In this document: piece by piece, positions 45,456 through 54,820 of the stretch | How positions within the stretch are numbered: position 1 is the first letter of the stretch | How the letters are laid out: each line of letters opens with the position of its first letter | Source: Sphaerotilus sulfidivorans | Lineage (GTDB): Bacteria > Pseudomonadota > Gammaproteobacteria > Burkholderiales > Burkholderiaceae_C | NCBI RefSeq assembly: GCF_013426975.1 | Contig: NZ_JACCPY010000006.1 | Coordinates: 1 to 64,000 of the forward strand | DNA: 64,000 nucleotides | Direction of reading: 5' to 3' | Made by a program: the position numbers and the translations under genes | The notes under the pieces: generated by a model | Database searches by the model: none | Told to the model about the DNA's origin: nothing | Seen by the model: the letters and a program-made list of their open reading frames with translations, nothing else

Positions 45456-46643
45456 TCAGGCCAGCGGACCGCGCGGGACCAGATGCTGGCGCAGCCGCGC
45501 CAGCGCGCGCTCGAGCGTCTCGTCGCGCTTGGCGAAGCACAGCCGCGCGAACTGCTGGTCGCGCCCGTCCGGGTAGAAGGCCGACAGCGGAATGGCGGCC
45601 ACGCCCACCTCGCGGGTCAGCCATTCGCAGAAGGCGGCCTCCGGCAGCGCGGCGATGTCCGGCGCCAGGCCGGCGTAGCTGACGCACTGGAAGTAGGTGC
45701 CTTCGCAGGGCAGCAGCGCCAGTCCGGTGCCGGCCAGACCGGCGCGGAACCGGTCGCGCTTCCTCTGGTAGAAGGCCGGCAGCTCAAGGTAGGGCGCCGC
45801 ATCGGCCATGAAGGCCGCCAGCGCGTGCTGCATCGGCGTGTTGACGGTGAAGACGTTGAACTGGTGGACCTTGCGGAACTCGGCCATCAGCGCTGCCGGC
45901 GCGGCGACGAAGCCGACCTTCCAGCCGGTGACATGGTAGGTCTTGCCGAAGCTGGAGATCAGCACGCCGCGCTCGGCCAGCGCCGGATGGCGCGCGATGC
46001 TCTGGTGCGTCGCACCGTCGTAGACCATGTGCTCGTAGACCTCGTCGGCCAGCACCAGGATGTCGGTGGGCGCCAGCAGCGCGGCGAGCTGCTGCATCTC
46101 GGCCTCGGTCCAGACGGTGCCGGTCGGGTTGTGCGGCGTGTTGACCAGGATGGCGCGGGTCCTGGGCGTGATCGCCGCGGCGATGGCGGCGAAGTCGGGG
46201 CGGAAGCTGCCCGGCGTCAGCGCCACATGCACCGCGCGCGCGCCCGCCAGCAGGATCGAGGGCTCGTAGCTGTCGTAGCAGGGATCGAGCACGATCACCT
46301 CGTCGCCCGGATGCACCAGCGCGAGCACCGCGGTCAGGATCGCCTGGGTGGCGCCGGCGGTGATGGTGATCTCCAGGCCGGGGTCGCAGGCGCGGCCGTG
46401 CAGCGCGGCGATCTTGGCCGCGATCGCCTCGCGCAGCGCCGGCACGCCGGCCATCGGCGGGTACTGGTTGTGGCCGGCGTCGAGCGCGTCCTTCACCGCC
46501 TGCATCAGCCGCGGGTCGCCGTCGAAGTCCGGGAAGCCCTGGCCGAGATTGACCGCGCCGTGCTGCTGCGCGAGTGCGCTCATCGTGGTGAAGATGGTCG
46601 TGCCGACGGCGGGCAGGCGGCTGGTGAGGGCGGGCGTGGGCAT
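45456..46643 (-). CDS. PLP-dependent aminotransferase, YbdL/KAT-like
   Basis: A 395-residue fold-type I aminotransferase. Signatures: NLGQGFPDFDGDP, TITAGATQAILTAVLALVHPGDEVIVLDPCYDSYEP, VNTPHNPTGTVW, LADEVYEHMVYD and the PLP lysine in SSFGKTYHVTGWKVGF. The whole matches YbdL methionine:2-oxo acid aminotransferases and kynurenine aminotransferases. A good ribosome site (GGAGA) lies seven bases before the ATG. Its position 34 bases downstream of a CysB-type regulator fits a role in sulfur amino-acid metabolism. Confidence 0.93.
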   Translation of the reverse strand: MPTPALTSRLPAVGTTIFTTMSALAQQHGAVNLGQGFPDFDGDPRLMQAVKDALDAGHNQYPPMAGVPALREAIAAKIAALHGRACDPGLEITITAGATQAILTAVLALVHPGDEVIVLDPCYDSYEPSILLAGARAVHVALTPGSFRPDFAAIAAAITPRTRAILVNTPHNPTGTVWTEAEMQQLAALLAPTDILVLADEVYEHMVYDGATHQSIARHPALAERGVLISSFGKTYHVTGWKVGFVAAPAALMAEFRKVHQFNVFTVNTPMQHALAAFMADAAPYLELPAFYQRKRDRFRAGLAGTGLALLPCEGTYFQCVSYAGLAPDIAALPEAAFCEWLTREVGVAAIPLSAFYPDGRDQQFARLCFAKRDETLERALARLRQHLVPRGPLA

Positions 46644-46677
46644 CGGGGGGTCTCCAGGGCAAGGGCGGTGGCAGGAC

Positions 46678-47646
46678 TCAGAGGCCGTCGCTGGCGGCGG
46701 GCTGGTCGATGCTCTGGCCGAGCATCGCGCGCTCGATCAGCGGCCGGCTCAGCCGGTCCGACAGCAGCTCGGCGAAGGTGTAGACGAAGTTGCGCAGGTA
46801 GGCGCCGCGCTTGAAGGCGATGCGCGCCACGTTCGGGCCGAACAGATGGCCGACCGGCCGCGCGGTCAGGTCGCCGCCCGGGGCGCACAGCACATCGTCG
46901 AGCACCGCCATCTCGGCGACGATGCCCACGCCCAGACCCAGCCGGACATAGGTCTTGATGACGTCCGAGTCGATCGCCTCCAGCACGAAGCTGGGCTTGA
47001 GGCCGCGCTGCTCGAAGGCGGCATCGATGCGCGAGCGGCCGGTGAAGGACGGGTGGTAGGAGATCAGCGGCTCGGCGGCGAGCTGCTCCAGCGTCGGGCG
47101 CTCCAGCCGCGCCAGCGGGTGGCCGACCGGCAGCACCGCGACATGGCGCCACTCGTAGCAGGGCAGCGTCACCAGGTCGTCGTACTGGGTCAGCCGCTCG
47201 GTGGCCATGCCGATCTCGGCCGCGTCGTCGAGGATCATCTGCGCCACGTCCTCGGGCGTGCCCTGGTGCAGGCTGACCGCGACCTTGGGGTAGCGCGAGC
47301 GCAGCGCCGCCACCGGCGTGGGCAGCACATAGCGCGCCTGGGTGTGGGTGGCGGCGATCGACAGCGTGCCGGCCTCCTGGCGCGAGTAGTCCTCGCCGAT
47401 GCGCTTGAGGTTGGCGACCTCGCGCATGATGATCTCGATCGACTGCAGCACCTGGCGGCCGGGTTCGGTCACGCGGCGCAGCCGCTTGCCGTGGCGCGCG
47501 AAGATGTCCACGCCCAGTTCCTCCTCGAGCTCGAGAATGGCCTTGGAGATGCCGGGCTGCGAGGTGTGCAGCGCGCGCGCGGTCTCGGTCAGGTTCAGGT
47601 TGCGCCGTGCGGCCTCCTGGACGAAGCGGAACTGGTGCAGGTTCAT
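46678..47646 (-). CDS. LysR-family regulator, CysB/Cbl-like
   Basis: A 322-residue regulator. The N-terminal HTH reads MNLHQFRFVQEAARRNLNLTETARALHTSQPGISKAI, the signature of the CysB/Cbl subgroup that controls sulfate and alternative sulfur-source genes. The effector domain has the CysB-type strand GTLSIAATHTQARYVLP, with Thr residues that bind sulfate or O-acetylserine in CysB. Its ATG overlaps the stop of the CbiX gene as ATGA, which ties regulator and chelatase together. Confidence 0.92.
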   Translation of the reverse strand: MNLHQFRFVQEAARRNLNLTETARALHTSQPGISKAILELEEELGVDIFARHGKRLRRVTEPGRQVLQSIEIIMREVANLKRIGEDYSRQEAGTLSIAATHTQARYVLPTPVAALRSRYPKVAVSLHQGTPEDVAQMILDDAAEIGMATERLTQYDDLVTLPCYEWRHVAVLPVGHPLARLERPTLEQLAAEPLISYHPSFTGRSRIDAAFEQRGLKPSFVLEAIDSDVIKTYVRLGLGVGIVAEMAVLDDVLCAPGGDLTARPVGHLFGPNVARIAFKRGAYLRNFVYTFAELLSDRLSRPLIERAMLGQSIDQPAASDGL

Positions 47647-48035
47647 GCGGCCGGCTCTTCCGCGGGGGGGGCGTCGACCAGCGTCAGCGCGGCCTGCGCG
47701 ATCGCGCGGGTGATGGCCTCGGTCTCGCCGATCGCGGCGGTGTCGCGGATCGTCACCGCCGGCAGCTGCGCGCGCAGGCCGGCCAGCAGCTCGGGCAGGT
47801 CGCGGCGCACATGGCCGCCGGCGCCCAGGAACAGCGGCACCACGGTGATCAGGGTGCAGCCCTGCGCGGCCAGCGCGTGCGCGGCCGCGTCCAGACGCGG
47901 CTCCATCAGCTCGAGATAGGCCAGCGCGACCGGGCGGCCGCCCGCGGCCTCGCGCATGCGCGCGGCGATGGTCTCGAAGGGGCGCGCCCAGGCGGGGTCG
48001 CGGGCGCCGTGGGCGAACAGCAGGATGCCTTGCAT
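47643..48035 (-). CDS. CbiX/SirB-type sirohydrochlorin chelatase
   Basis: A 130-residue short chelatase with ILLFAHGARDPAWARPF, whose His is the first metal ligand, and the second conserved segment ITVVPLFLGAGGHVRRDLP with the second His. The single-domain length fits CbiX-short/SirB, which inserts iron or cobalt into sirohydrochlorin. Next to a CysB-type regulator, siroheme for sulfite reductase is the likely use. ATG 48035 with GGAGA upstream is preferred over a start at 48083. Confidence 0.88.
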   Translation of the reverse strand: MQGILLFAHGARDPAWARPFETIAARMREAAGGRPVALAYLELMEPRLDAAAHALAAQGCTLITVVPLFLGAGGHVRRDLPELLAGLRAQLPAVTIRDTAAIGETEAITRAIAQAALTLVDAPPAEEPAA

Positions 48036-48090
48036 CGGAAGTCTCCGGACAGGTGGGACACAGGAAGGAGCGCAGGAAGGCAATGCGGCT

Positions 48091-49194
48091 TCAGCGGTAG
48101 CGCACCAGCCAGCTGAAGGCCGCCAGCGACATCAGCAGATAGACCACGCTGGGCACGCTGGCGGCCAGCCAGGGCGTCCAGTCGTGCAGCAGGCCCAGAT
48201 GGCCGCTGACATTGTTGAGCAGCACGAAGCTGATGCCCAGCAGGATGCCGCCGAAGACCTTCAGCGGCACGCCGCCGGCACGGGCGTGCAGATAGGCGAA
48301 GGGCAGCGCCAGGCCCAGCATCACCAGGCAGGCGAAGGGGTAGAGCGCCTTCTTCCAGAACTGGATCGCATGGCGCTGGGCGGTCTGCTCATGGTCGGAC
48401 AGGTGGCTCATGTAGGTCCACAGCGCCGCGGTCGACATGGTGCGCAGCGGCAGCACCGCGGCCGAGACCACCTCGCGGGTCAGCGTCGAGGGCCAGTCGA
48501 GCGTGGCATGGCGGCGGTCGGGCTGCAGCGTCGGCGTGGCGTCGGCCGCCCACTGCGACACCAGCACGCCTTCGAGCCGCCAGGTGCCGTCGGCGCCGAC
48601 CTGCGCGCGCTCGGCGGTGGTGCGGGTGCGCAGCTCGCCCTTCGGGCCGAACTCGAGAATGCGCACCCGCTCGAGCTCGCCCTCGTCGGGGGCTGCACCG
48701 ATGCTGATGGTGAAGCGGTGCTCGCCGTCGGCCTCGGTGCGGCTGTCGCGCAGCCACAGGCCGCCGGGCCCGACCGACAGCCCGCCGTGGCGGCGCGACT
48801 CGATCACGGTGGCCTGCGCATCGCACCAGGGTGCGACATAGTCGCCGACGACGAAGGTCAGCGCCGCCATCACCAGCCCGAGCCGGGCCAGCAGCCACAG
48901 CGCGCGCCCCGGCCCCAGGCCGCCGGTGCGCAGGATGGTGAACTCGCTCGACTGCGCCAGCCGGGCCAGCGCGTAGATCGCGCCGATCAGCAGCGCGATC
49001 GGCATCAGCTCGTAGAGATGGCCGGGCAGCTGCAGCACGCACACCAGCAGCGCCTGCTCGAGGCGGTAGTCGCGCCCGATCGCGTCGAGCTCGCCCACCA
49101 GGTCGATGAAGAAGAACAGGCCGAGAAAGGCCAGCGTGACGAACAGCGTCGCGCCGAGGATCTCGCGGTAAAGCAGCCGCCGGACGGTGCGCAT
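48091..49194 (-). CDS. lptG: LPS export ABC transporter permease LptG
   Basis: A 367-residue permease of the LptB2FG complex that extracts lipopolysaccharide from the inner membrane. Three N-terminal spans (ATLFVTLAFLGLFFFIDLVGEL, LPGHLYELMPIALLIGAIYALARL) carry the coupling segment SSEFTILRTGG, followed by a periplasmic beta-jellyroll of about 160 residues and three C-terminal spans ending SLAAFSWLVRYR. It starts seven bases after lptF. Confidence 0.95.
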   Translation of the reverse strand: MRTVRRLLYREILGATLFVTLAFLGLFFFIDLVGELDAIGRDYRLEQALLVCVLQLPGHLYELMPIALLIGAIYALARLAQSSEFTILRTGGLGPGRALWLLARLGLVMAALTFVVGDYVAPWCDAQATVIESRRHGGLSVGPGGLWLRDSRTEADGEHRFTISIGAAPDEGELERVRILEFGPKGELRTRTTAERAQVGADGTWRLEGVLVSQWAADATPTLQPDRRHATLDWPSTLTREVVSAAVLPLRTMSTAALWTYMSHLSDHEQTAQRHAIQFWKKALYPFACLVMLGLALPFAYLHARAGGVPLKVFGGILLGISFVLLNNVSGHLGLLHDWTPWLAASVPSVVYLLMSLAAFSWLVRYR

Positions 49195-49201
49195 GGGGTG
49201 T

Positions 49202-50308
49202 TCAGGAAGTCGGTGAAGGGGAGCGATGCCAGGGCAGGCGCGGCAGGTTCGAGCCTGCCACCCGCCAGCGCAGCAGCGCCAGCGCGCCGGCCAGCATCGA
49301 GCCGTGCACCGCCAGCAAGGCGCCCGCAGCCGGCAGCCGGCCGTTGGCCACCCAGGCCTGGCTCAGCGAGACCAGGTTGAAATAGACGACGAAGCCCAGC
49401 AGCGCGACCATCAGCACCCAGTTGTTGCCGCCGCGCGGCCCGCCCGAGGCCAGGCCGATGCCCCACAGCAGCAGGTTGAAGGCGGCCAGGATCATGCCCA
49501 GGCGCCAGACCAGCTCGCCGCGGCTGCGGGCCTGGTCCGAGCGCAGCAGTGTCAGCGTGTCCTGCGCCTTCGGGGGCAGCTCGGCCAGCGGCCCGGCGCT
49601 TTTCTCGCCGATGCGCACCACATAGCGCTCGAAGCGCGCGATGGTGCGGGTGCCGCCCTCGACATCGAGATCGGTGCGCGCGCCGTTCGACAGCACCAGC
49701 TCGCGCTGGCCGTCCTCGCGCGGCTCGATGCGTCCGGCCTGGGCGGTGGTCACCGACTCGCCGTCCTCGCGCTGGTCGAGAATGAAGATGTTGCGCCCGT
49801 CGCTGCTGTCGGCCGACTGCTTGTCGAGAAAGAACACCCGCCTGCCGTCGCTGGAGGTCTGGAACTGGCCCGGCGCGACCCGCGACAGGTCGGAGCGGCG
49901 CTCGTAGCGGTCGCGCAGCTCGGTGGTGTTGCGGTTGGCCCAGGGCCAGACCAGCAGCATCAGCGCCGTCACCGCCACCAGCACCGGCACCGCGAAGCGC
50001 AGCACCGGCCGCACGAAGCGCGCGATCGACACGCCGCTGCTGAACCAGACCGCCATCTCGCTGTCGCGGTACATGCGCGTGAGCACCGACACCACCGCGA
50101 CGAACAGCGACAGGCTCAGCATCGTCGGCAGCTGCGCCAGCGCGATGTAGCCCAGCAGCAGCACGACATCCTGCGGCGAGACCTTGCCGCCGGCGGCCAT
50201 GCCGAGGGTGCGGATCAGCATCATCGTCAGCACGATCGTCAGGATGACGATCAGCGTGCCGCCGAAACTGCGGGAAAGATCCTTGCGTAGGGTGGAATCG
50301 AATAACAT
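49202..50308 (-). CDS. lptF: LPS export ABC transporter permease LptF
   Basis: A 368-residue partner of LptG. Start [36 protein letters not shown] is typical, followed by the coupling helix [14 protein letters not shown], a periplasmic jellyroll ([23 protein letters not shown]) and three C-terminal spans. The frame continues far upstream on paper, but everything above ATG 50308 overlaps pepA and is shadow. It is divergent from pepA with only 27 bases between the start codons. Confidence 0.95.
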   Translation of the reverse strand: MLFDSTLRKDLSRSFGGTLIVILTIVLTMMLIRTLGMAAGGKVSPQDVVLLLGYIALAQLPTMLSLSLFVAVVSVLTRMYRDSEMAVWFSSGVSIARFVRPVLRFAVPVLVAVTALMLLVWPWANRNTTELRDRYERRSDLSRVAPGQFQTSSDGRRVFFLDKQSADSSDGRNIFILDQREDGESVTTAQAGRIEPREDGQRELVLSNGARTDLDVEGGTRTIARFERYVVRIGEKSAGPLAELPPKAQDTLTLLRSDQARSRGELVWRLGMILAAFNLLLWGIGLASGGPRGGNNWVLMVALLGFVVYFNLVSLSQAWVANGRLPAAGALLAVHGSMLAGALALLRWRVAGSNLPRLPWHRSPSPTS

Positions 50309-50335
50309 CGGCGCGTCTTGGAACAGCGCGGAATT

Positions 50336-51796
50336 ATGGACGTTCGAACTCTCGTGGCGGAATCGCCGGACTTTTCGCAACTCGATCGCGAGGCGCTGGT
50401 CGTGGTCGTGCCCTCGGATCGTGCCCAGTGGCAGCTCGACGCGGCGCTTTGCGCGCTGCTCGACGAGGCGGTGGCTGCCGGCGATCTGGCGCTCAAGCCG
50501 GGTCGCACGCTCTACATGCATCGCCCGGCCGGCCTGAAGGCCGCGCGGCTGGCGGTCGCGGTGGCGGCCGACGGCAGTGCCCGCGCCTGGAAGAAGGCGC
50601 TGGCCGCCGGCCTGGGCCTGATCAAGGGCGGTGGCGCCAGCCGCGCCGCGCTGGTCTGGGCTGGCGCGGGCCAGCCCGACGCCGCGATGGCCGAAGCCGT
50701 TGCCTGCGTGGCCTCCGATCTGGTCTATGTCTACCGTCTGACCAAGCCTAGCGCGCCGGAGGCCTCGCGCCTGGGCGCGGTCGAGCTGGTCTGCGCCACG
50801 GCCGCCGAGGCCGAGGTGTCCGCCGGCCTGGCGCGCGGCGCGGCGATCGCCGCCGGCGTCGAGCTGGCGCGCGAGGTCGCCAACCGGCCGGCCAACCACT
50901 GCACGCCCTCGCATCTGGCCGACGAGGCCCGCGCGCTGGCGAAGATGAAGGGCGTCAAGGCCGAGATCCTCGAGCGCAAGGAGATCGAGGCGCTGGGCAT
51001 GGGCTCCTTCCTGGCGGTCGCCCAGGGCTCGGCGGAGCCGCCGCGCTTCATCGTGCTGAAGTACCAGGGCGCGGGCAAGAAGGACGCGCCGGTGGTGCTG
51101 GTCGGCAAGGGCATCACCTTCGACACCGGCGGCATCTCGATCAAGCCTGCCGCCGACATGGACGAGATGAAGTTCGACATGGGCGGCGCCGCCAGCGTGC
51201 TGGGCACCTTCCGCGCGGTCGCCGCGCTGCGCCCGAAGGTCAACCTGATCGGCCTGATCCCGACCTGCGAGAACATGCCCGACGGCCGCGCGGTCAAGCC
51301 CGGCGACGTGGTCACCTCGATGTCGGGCCAGACCATCGAGATCCTCAACACCGACGCCGAGGGCCGGCTGATCCTGTGCGACGCACTGACCTACGCCGAG
51401 CGATTCAAGCCGGCGGCGGTGGTCGACATCGCGACGCTGACCGGTGCCTGCATCATCGCGCTGGGTCATCACCACGCCGGCCTCTTCAGCCCGGACGACG
51501 CGCTGGCCGACACCCTGCTGGCCGCAGGCCGCGCCGCGCAAGACACCGCCTGGCGCCTGCCGCTCGACGAGGAGTACGACGAGGCGCTCAAGAGCAACTT
51601 CGCCGACATGCCCAACGTCGGCCCGCGGGCTGGCGGCGCGATCACCGCGGCCAAGTTCCTGCAGCGCTTCGCCAAGGCCTACCGCTGGGCGCATCTGGAC
51701 GTGGCGGGTGTCGCCTTCCGCAGCGGCGCGGCCAAGGGCGGCACCGGGCGCCCGGTGCCGCTGCTGACGCACTTCGTGCTGTCGCAGGCCCAGTGA
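50336..51796 (+). CDS. pepA: Leucyl aminopeptidase (M17)
   Basis: A 486-residue cytosolic zinc/manganese aminopeptidase. Metal ligands and catalytic residues are present: Lys in [13 protein letters not shown] with the following Asp, Asp in MKFDMGGAA, and Asp/Glu plus catalytic Arg in [17 protein letters not shown] 50336 gives [13 protein letters not shown]; a TTG at 50318 is possible but would lie closer still to lptF. The lptGF/pepA-holC divergence is a common proteobacterial arrangement. Confidence 0.96.
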   Translation: MDVRTLVAESPDFSQLDREALVVVVPSDRAQWQLDAALCALLDEAVAAGDLALKPGRTLYMHRPAGLKAARLAVAVAADGSARAWKKALAAGLGLIKGGGASRAALVWAGAGQPDAAMAEAVACVASDLVYVYRLTKPSAPEASRLGAVELVCATAAEAEVSAGLARGAAIAAGVELAREVANRPANHCTPSHLADEARALAKMKGVKAEILERKEIEALGMGSFLAVAQGSAEPPRFIVLKYQGAGKKDAPVVLVGKGITFDTGGISIKPAADMDEMKFDMGGAASVLGTFRAVAALRPKVNLIGLIPTCENMPDGRAVKPGDVVTSMSGQTIEILNTDAEGRLILCDALTYAERFKPAAVVDIATLTGACIIALGHHHAGLFSPDDALADTLLAAGRAAQDTAWRLPLDEEYDEALKSNFADMPNVGPRAGGAITAAKFLQRFAKAYRWAHLDVAGVAFRSGAAKGGTGRPVPLLTHFVLSQAQ

Positions 51797-51810
51797 ACGC
51801 GGGCGCCGTG

Positions 51811-52245
51811 ATGCCGGCGGTCGCCTTTCACTTCAACGTGCCCGAGCGGCGTGGCTACGTCTGCCGGCTGCTGCGCAAGGCCTGGCGCAGCGGCGCGCGG
51901 GTGGTGGTGACCGGCGAGGCGGCGATGCTGGCCGAGGTCGACCGGCTGCTGTGGACCTTCGAGCCGCTGGAGTTCGTGCCGCACTGGCGTGGCGCAGGCG
52001 TCGACGCGGTGCCGGAGCGGCTGCGCGAGACGCCGGTGCTGCTGCTGGAGCAGCACAGCCCGGCGCTCGGCCATGACGTGCTGGTCAATCTCGGTCACGA
52101 GGTGCCGCCGGACTGGCAGCGGTACCGGCGTGTCATCGAGGTGGTCAGCCGCGACGAGTTCGATCGCGACCGCGCCCGTGCACGCTGGCGCCGCTACGGC
52201 GCCGCCGGTGCCGCCATCGAGAAGCACGAGGCGGGGGGCGCATGA
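51811..52245 (+). CDS. holC: DNA polymerase III subunit chi
   Basis: A 144-residue clamp-loader accessory protein that binds SSB and subunit psi. The beginning AFHFNVPERRGYVCRLLRKAWRSGARVVV and the later LWTFEPLEFVPHW are characteristic of betaproteobacterial HolC. I chose ATG 51811 by family alignment; a GTG at 51793 overlaps the pepA stop as GTGA and could be the real, coupled start. Its own stop overlaps the next gene as ATGA. Confidence 0.9.
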   Translation: MPAVAFHFNVPERRGYVCRLLRKAWRSGARVVVTGEAAMLAEVDRLLWTFEPLEFVPHWRGAGVDAVPERLRETPVLLLEQHSPALGHDVLVNLGHEVPPDWQRYRRVIEVVSRDEFDRDRARARWRRYGAAGAAIEKHEAGGA

Positions 52246-52712
52246 GCCCGACCGGTGTGCCGCCGCGCGTCGCGCCGCCCGAGGTGCCGGTCCTCACCGA
52301 GGTGGTGCTGCCAGCGCGCCCCGACGTCATGCCGCCGGAGCCGCCGCCGGTGGCGGGTGTCTCCGGCGCGCTGCCTGCGGCCGAGGCGGTGGCGGTCGCG
52401 CTGGCGATCGAGTCGGGTCGCAGCCCGCTGCCCGCGGGGACTCCGGCGATGGCCGTCGCTGCGCCGTCGCCACCCGTGGCCGCAGCGCTGCCGGCTGATC
52501 TGCAGGAGCAGATCGTGCTGCAGGTGCTCGGCGACATGCAGCGCCAGGTCGATCGGCTGCTGGAGTTCCGCCTGCGCGAAAGCCTGGCGCCGGTGCTCGA
52601 GCGCCTGGCCGACAGCCTGGTCGACGAGGTCCGCGAGCAGCTTGCGCTCACGCTGCGCGATGTGGTGCGCCGTGCGGTGGCCCAGGAACTGGCGCGGCAT
52701 CGCTCGCGCTGA
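52242..52712 (+). CDS. Hypothetical protein coupled to holC
   Basis: A 156-residue protein. The first 85 residues are Pro/Ala/Val-rich and probably disordered. The C-terminal 70 residues form a clear amphipathic helical region (LQEQIVLQVLGDMQRQVDRLLEFRL, then LAPVLERLADSLVDEVREQLA) ending DVVRRAVAQELARHRSR. I believe similar proteins follow holC in other Burkholderiales, but no function is known. The ATGA overlap with holC suggests a fixed stoichiometry or a replication-linked role. Confidence 0.75.
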   Translation: MSPTGVPPRVAPPEVPVLTEVVLPARPDVMPPEPPPVAGVSGALPAAEAVAVALAIESGRSPLPAGTPAMAVAAPSPPVAAALPADLQEQIVLQVLGDMQRQVDRLLEFRLRESLAPVLERLADSLVDEVREQLALTLRDVVRRAVAQELARHRSR

Positions 52713-52860
52713 AGTCTCCGGCCGTCATCCGGATCGGCTGCTCTGCCGTTGTCTGAGGGCTTACCCGCGAACTTGATCCAGCCGCTGGAGAGCGGTCCGG
52801 ATTTGGGTTAAGTTTTCTGCCTGTCATTCCCCATCATTCGCAACCCTGGAGTTCTGATCC

Positions 52861-54003
52861 ATGAATCACAAGCTCAATGTCGCTCTCGCTGGCCTGGCGC
52901 TGCTGGCTGCCGCAGGCACTGCCTCGGCCCAGGAAGTGGTCAAGATCGGCCATGTGGGCCCGACGAGCGGCGGCATCGCGCACCTGGGCAAGGACAACGA
53001 GAACGGCGCGCGCATGGCCGTGGACGAGCTCAATGCCAAGGGCGTGACGATCGGCGGCAAGAAGGTGAAGTTCGAGCTGCTGGCCGAGGACGACGGTGGC
53101 GATCCGAAGCAGGGCACGGCGGCGGCACAGAAGCTGGTGGACTCGAAGGTCGCCGGCGTGGTGGGCCACCTGAACTCGGGCACCTCGATCCCGGCGTCGA
53201 AGATCTACAGCGACGCGGGCATTCCGCAGGTGTCGCCGTCGGCGACGAACCCGAAGTACACCCGCCAGGGCTTCAAGACGACCTTCCGTCTGGTGGCGGA
53301 CGACGTGCATCTGGGCGGCACGCTGGGCAAGTACGCGGTGACGCAGCTCAAGGGCAAGTCGATCGCGGTGATCGATGACCGCACCGCCTACGGCCAGGGC
53401 GTGGCCGACGAGTTCGAGAAGGGCGTGAAGGCGGCCGGCGGCCGCACAGTGGCGCGCGAGTTCACCAACGACAAGGCGACGGACTTCACCGCGATCCTGA
53501 CCAACCTGAAGGCGAAGAAGCCGGACATCGTGTTCTTCGGCGGCATGGACGCGGTGGCGGGCCCGATGATCCGCCAGATGAAGCAGCTGGGCATCAAGGC
53601 GAAGTTCATGGGCGGCGACGGCATCTGCTCGGGCGAGCTGCCCAAGCTGTCGGGCGGCGCGATGGACGACAGCCAGGTGGTGTGCGCCGAGGCCGGCGGC
53701 GTCGAAGGCGAGCAGAAGAAGGGCATGGACGAGTTCAAGGCCCGCTTCAAGACGAAGTTCAACGCCGACGTGCAGATCTACGCGCCGTATGTGTACGACT
53801 CGGTGAACGTGCTGGTGGCGGCGATGGAGAAGGCCGGCTCGAGCGATCCGGTCAAGTACCTGCCGGTGCTGGCCAAGACGACGGGCTACAAGGGCGTGAC
53901 CGGCACGATCACCTTCGACGAGAAGGGCGACATCAAGAACGGTGCGCTGACGATGTTCACCTACAAGGGTGGCAACCGCGAGCAGATCGCGGTGGTGCGC
54001 TGA
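52861..54003 (+). CDS. Branched-chain amino acid ABC transporter substrate-binding protein
   Basis: A 380-residue periplasmic binding protein of the LivJ/LivK family. Signal peptide with cleavage near TASA-QEVV (residue 23/24). The mature protein shows KIGHVGPTSGGIAHLGKDNENGARMAVDELN, the Ser/Thr ligand region HLNSGTSIPASKIY and DRTAYGQGVADEF. No permease or ATPase genes are adjacent, so it is an orphan component. A GGAG nine bases before the ATG and a strong terminator after the gene fit a highly expressed single-gene unit. Confidence 0.95.
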   Translation: MNHKLNVALAGLALLAAAGTASAQEVVKIGHVGPTSGGIAHLGKDNENGARMAVDELNAKGVTIGGKKVKFELLAEDDGGDPKQGTAAAQKLVDSKVAGVVGHLNSGTSIPASKIYSDAGIPQVSPSATNPKYTRQGFKTTFRLVADDVHLGGTLGKYAVTQLKGKSIAVIDDRTAYGQGVADEFEKGVKAAGGRTVAREFTNDKATDFTAILTNLKAKKPDIVFFGGMDAVAGPMIRQMKQLGIKAKFMGGDGICSGELPKLSGGAMDDSQVVCAEAGGVEGEQKKGMDEFKARFKTKFNADVQIYAPYVYDSVNVLVAAMEKAGSSDPVKYLPVLAKTTGYKGVTGTITFDEKGDIKNGALTMFTYKGGNREQIAVVR

Positions 54004-54069
54004 ACGTCGCACTGTCGGTGTCGGGCGGATCTCGGTCCGCAGCGGTCACGGCAACAGCAACGACAACGA

Positions 54070-54090
54070 GGGGGCTTCGGCCCCCTTTTT
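54070..54090 (+). terminator. Rho-independent terminator after the binding-protein gene
   Basis: A perfect six-base-pair stem GGGGGC/GCCCCC closed by a stable TTCG tetraloop is followed by five Ts. It lies 66 bases after the stop codon and insulates the downstream tRNA gene. Confidence 0.93.
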
Positions 54091-54100
54091 CACGGCGCTC

Positions 54101-54130
54101 TTTTCAATCCGAAATTTCTCATGCTAGAAT
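54101..54130 (+). promoter_or_regulatory. Promoter of tRNA-Ser
   Basis: TTTTCA at 54101-54106 and TAGAAT at 54125-54130 are separated by 18 bases, in an AT-rich stretch between the terminator and the tRNA. The start of transcription would fall near 54137, just before the mature 5' end. Confidence 0.65.
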
Positions 54131-54142
54131 ACATGTCTTTCC

Positions 54143-54232
<90 letters not shown>

Positions 54233-54240
54233 GATGCAAA

Positions 54241-54270
54241 CCCCAAGTAATTGAATTACTTGGGGTTTTT
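54241..54270. terminator. Rho-independent terminator after tRNA-Ser
   Basis: An 11-base-pair perfect stem CCCCAAGTAAT/ATTACTTGGGG with a three-base loop is followed by five Ts, eight bases after the tRNA. The stem is followed by weaker T-richness on the other strand too, so it may also stop minus-strand transcripts of the CheY-like gene. Confidence 0.93.
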
Positions 54271-54298
54271 GCTTTGCGAGTGTCGTGCCTGGCGCAGC

Positions 54299-54661
54299 TC
54301 AGGCCAATCGGTCCACCACCGACAGCAGCTGGCGCGGGCTGAAGGGTTTGGTCAGGAAGGCGCTGGCGCCTGACTCCAGGCCACGACGACGGTCTGCCGC
54401 TTCGGTCTTCGAGGTCAGCATGATGACCGGCGTGCGGCGCAGCGTGGCATCGTCGCGCAGGCGCTGGCAGACCGCGAAGCCGTCGAGGGCGCCGGGCATC
54501 ATCACGTCGAGCAGCACCAGGTCCGGGCGCAGCCGCAAGGCGCAGGCCAGACCCTCGCTGCCATCGCCGGCCTCATGCACCTCGAGATTCTCGATCTCCA
54601 GGGTCATCCGGATCAGTTCGCGGATCTCGGGCTGGTCGTCGATGACGAGGACACGTTTCAT
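54299..54661 (-). CDS. Single-domain CheY-like response regulator
   Basis: A 120-residue stand-alone receiver domain. Acidic pair in VLVIDDQPEIRE, phospho-acceptor Asp in LVLLDVMMPGALDG, Thr/Ser in VIMLTSK and Lys in FLTKPFSPRQL. There is no output domain, so it acts by protein contact, as in chemotaxis or phosphorelay chains. The gene is divergent from the chemotaxis receptor gene and near a hybrid kinase with an HPt domain, which are natural partners. Confidence 0.92.
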   Translation of the reverse strand: MKRVLVIDDQPEIRELIRMTLEIENLEVHEAGDGSEGLACALRLRPDLVLLDVMMPGALDGFAVCQRLRDDATLRRTPVIMLTSKTEAADRRRGLESGASAFLTKPFSPRQLLSVVDRLA

Positions 54662-54820
54662 TGTCGGTTTCCGGTCGGCAAAGCAGGGCGATGCTGCCGA
54701 ATCTAGAGGCGTGACGCGTGTCTGATGGCGGAAACAGCCGGATCGGTCTGCGGCTGTTCGCTCGGACCCCTCGGCGCGAGGCGGCCTACGCTGCCGGTCG
54801 ACCCCTTGCGAGTCCTGCCG

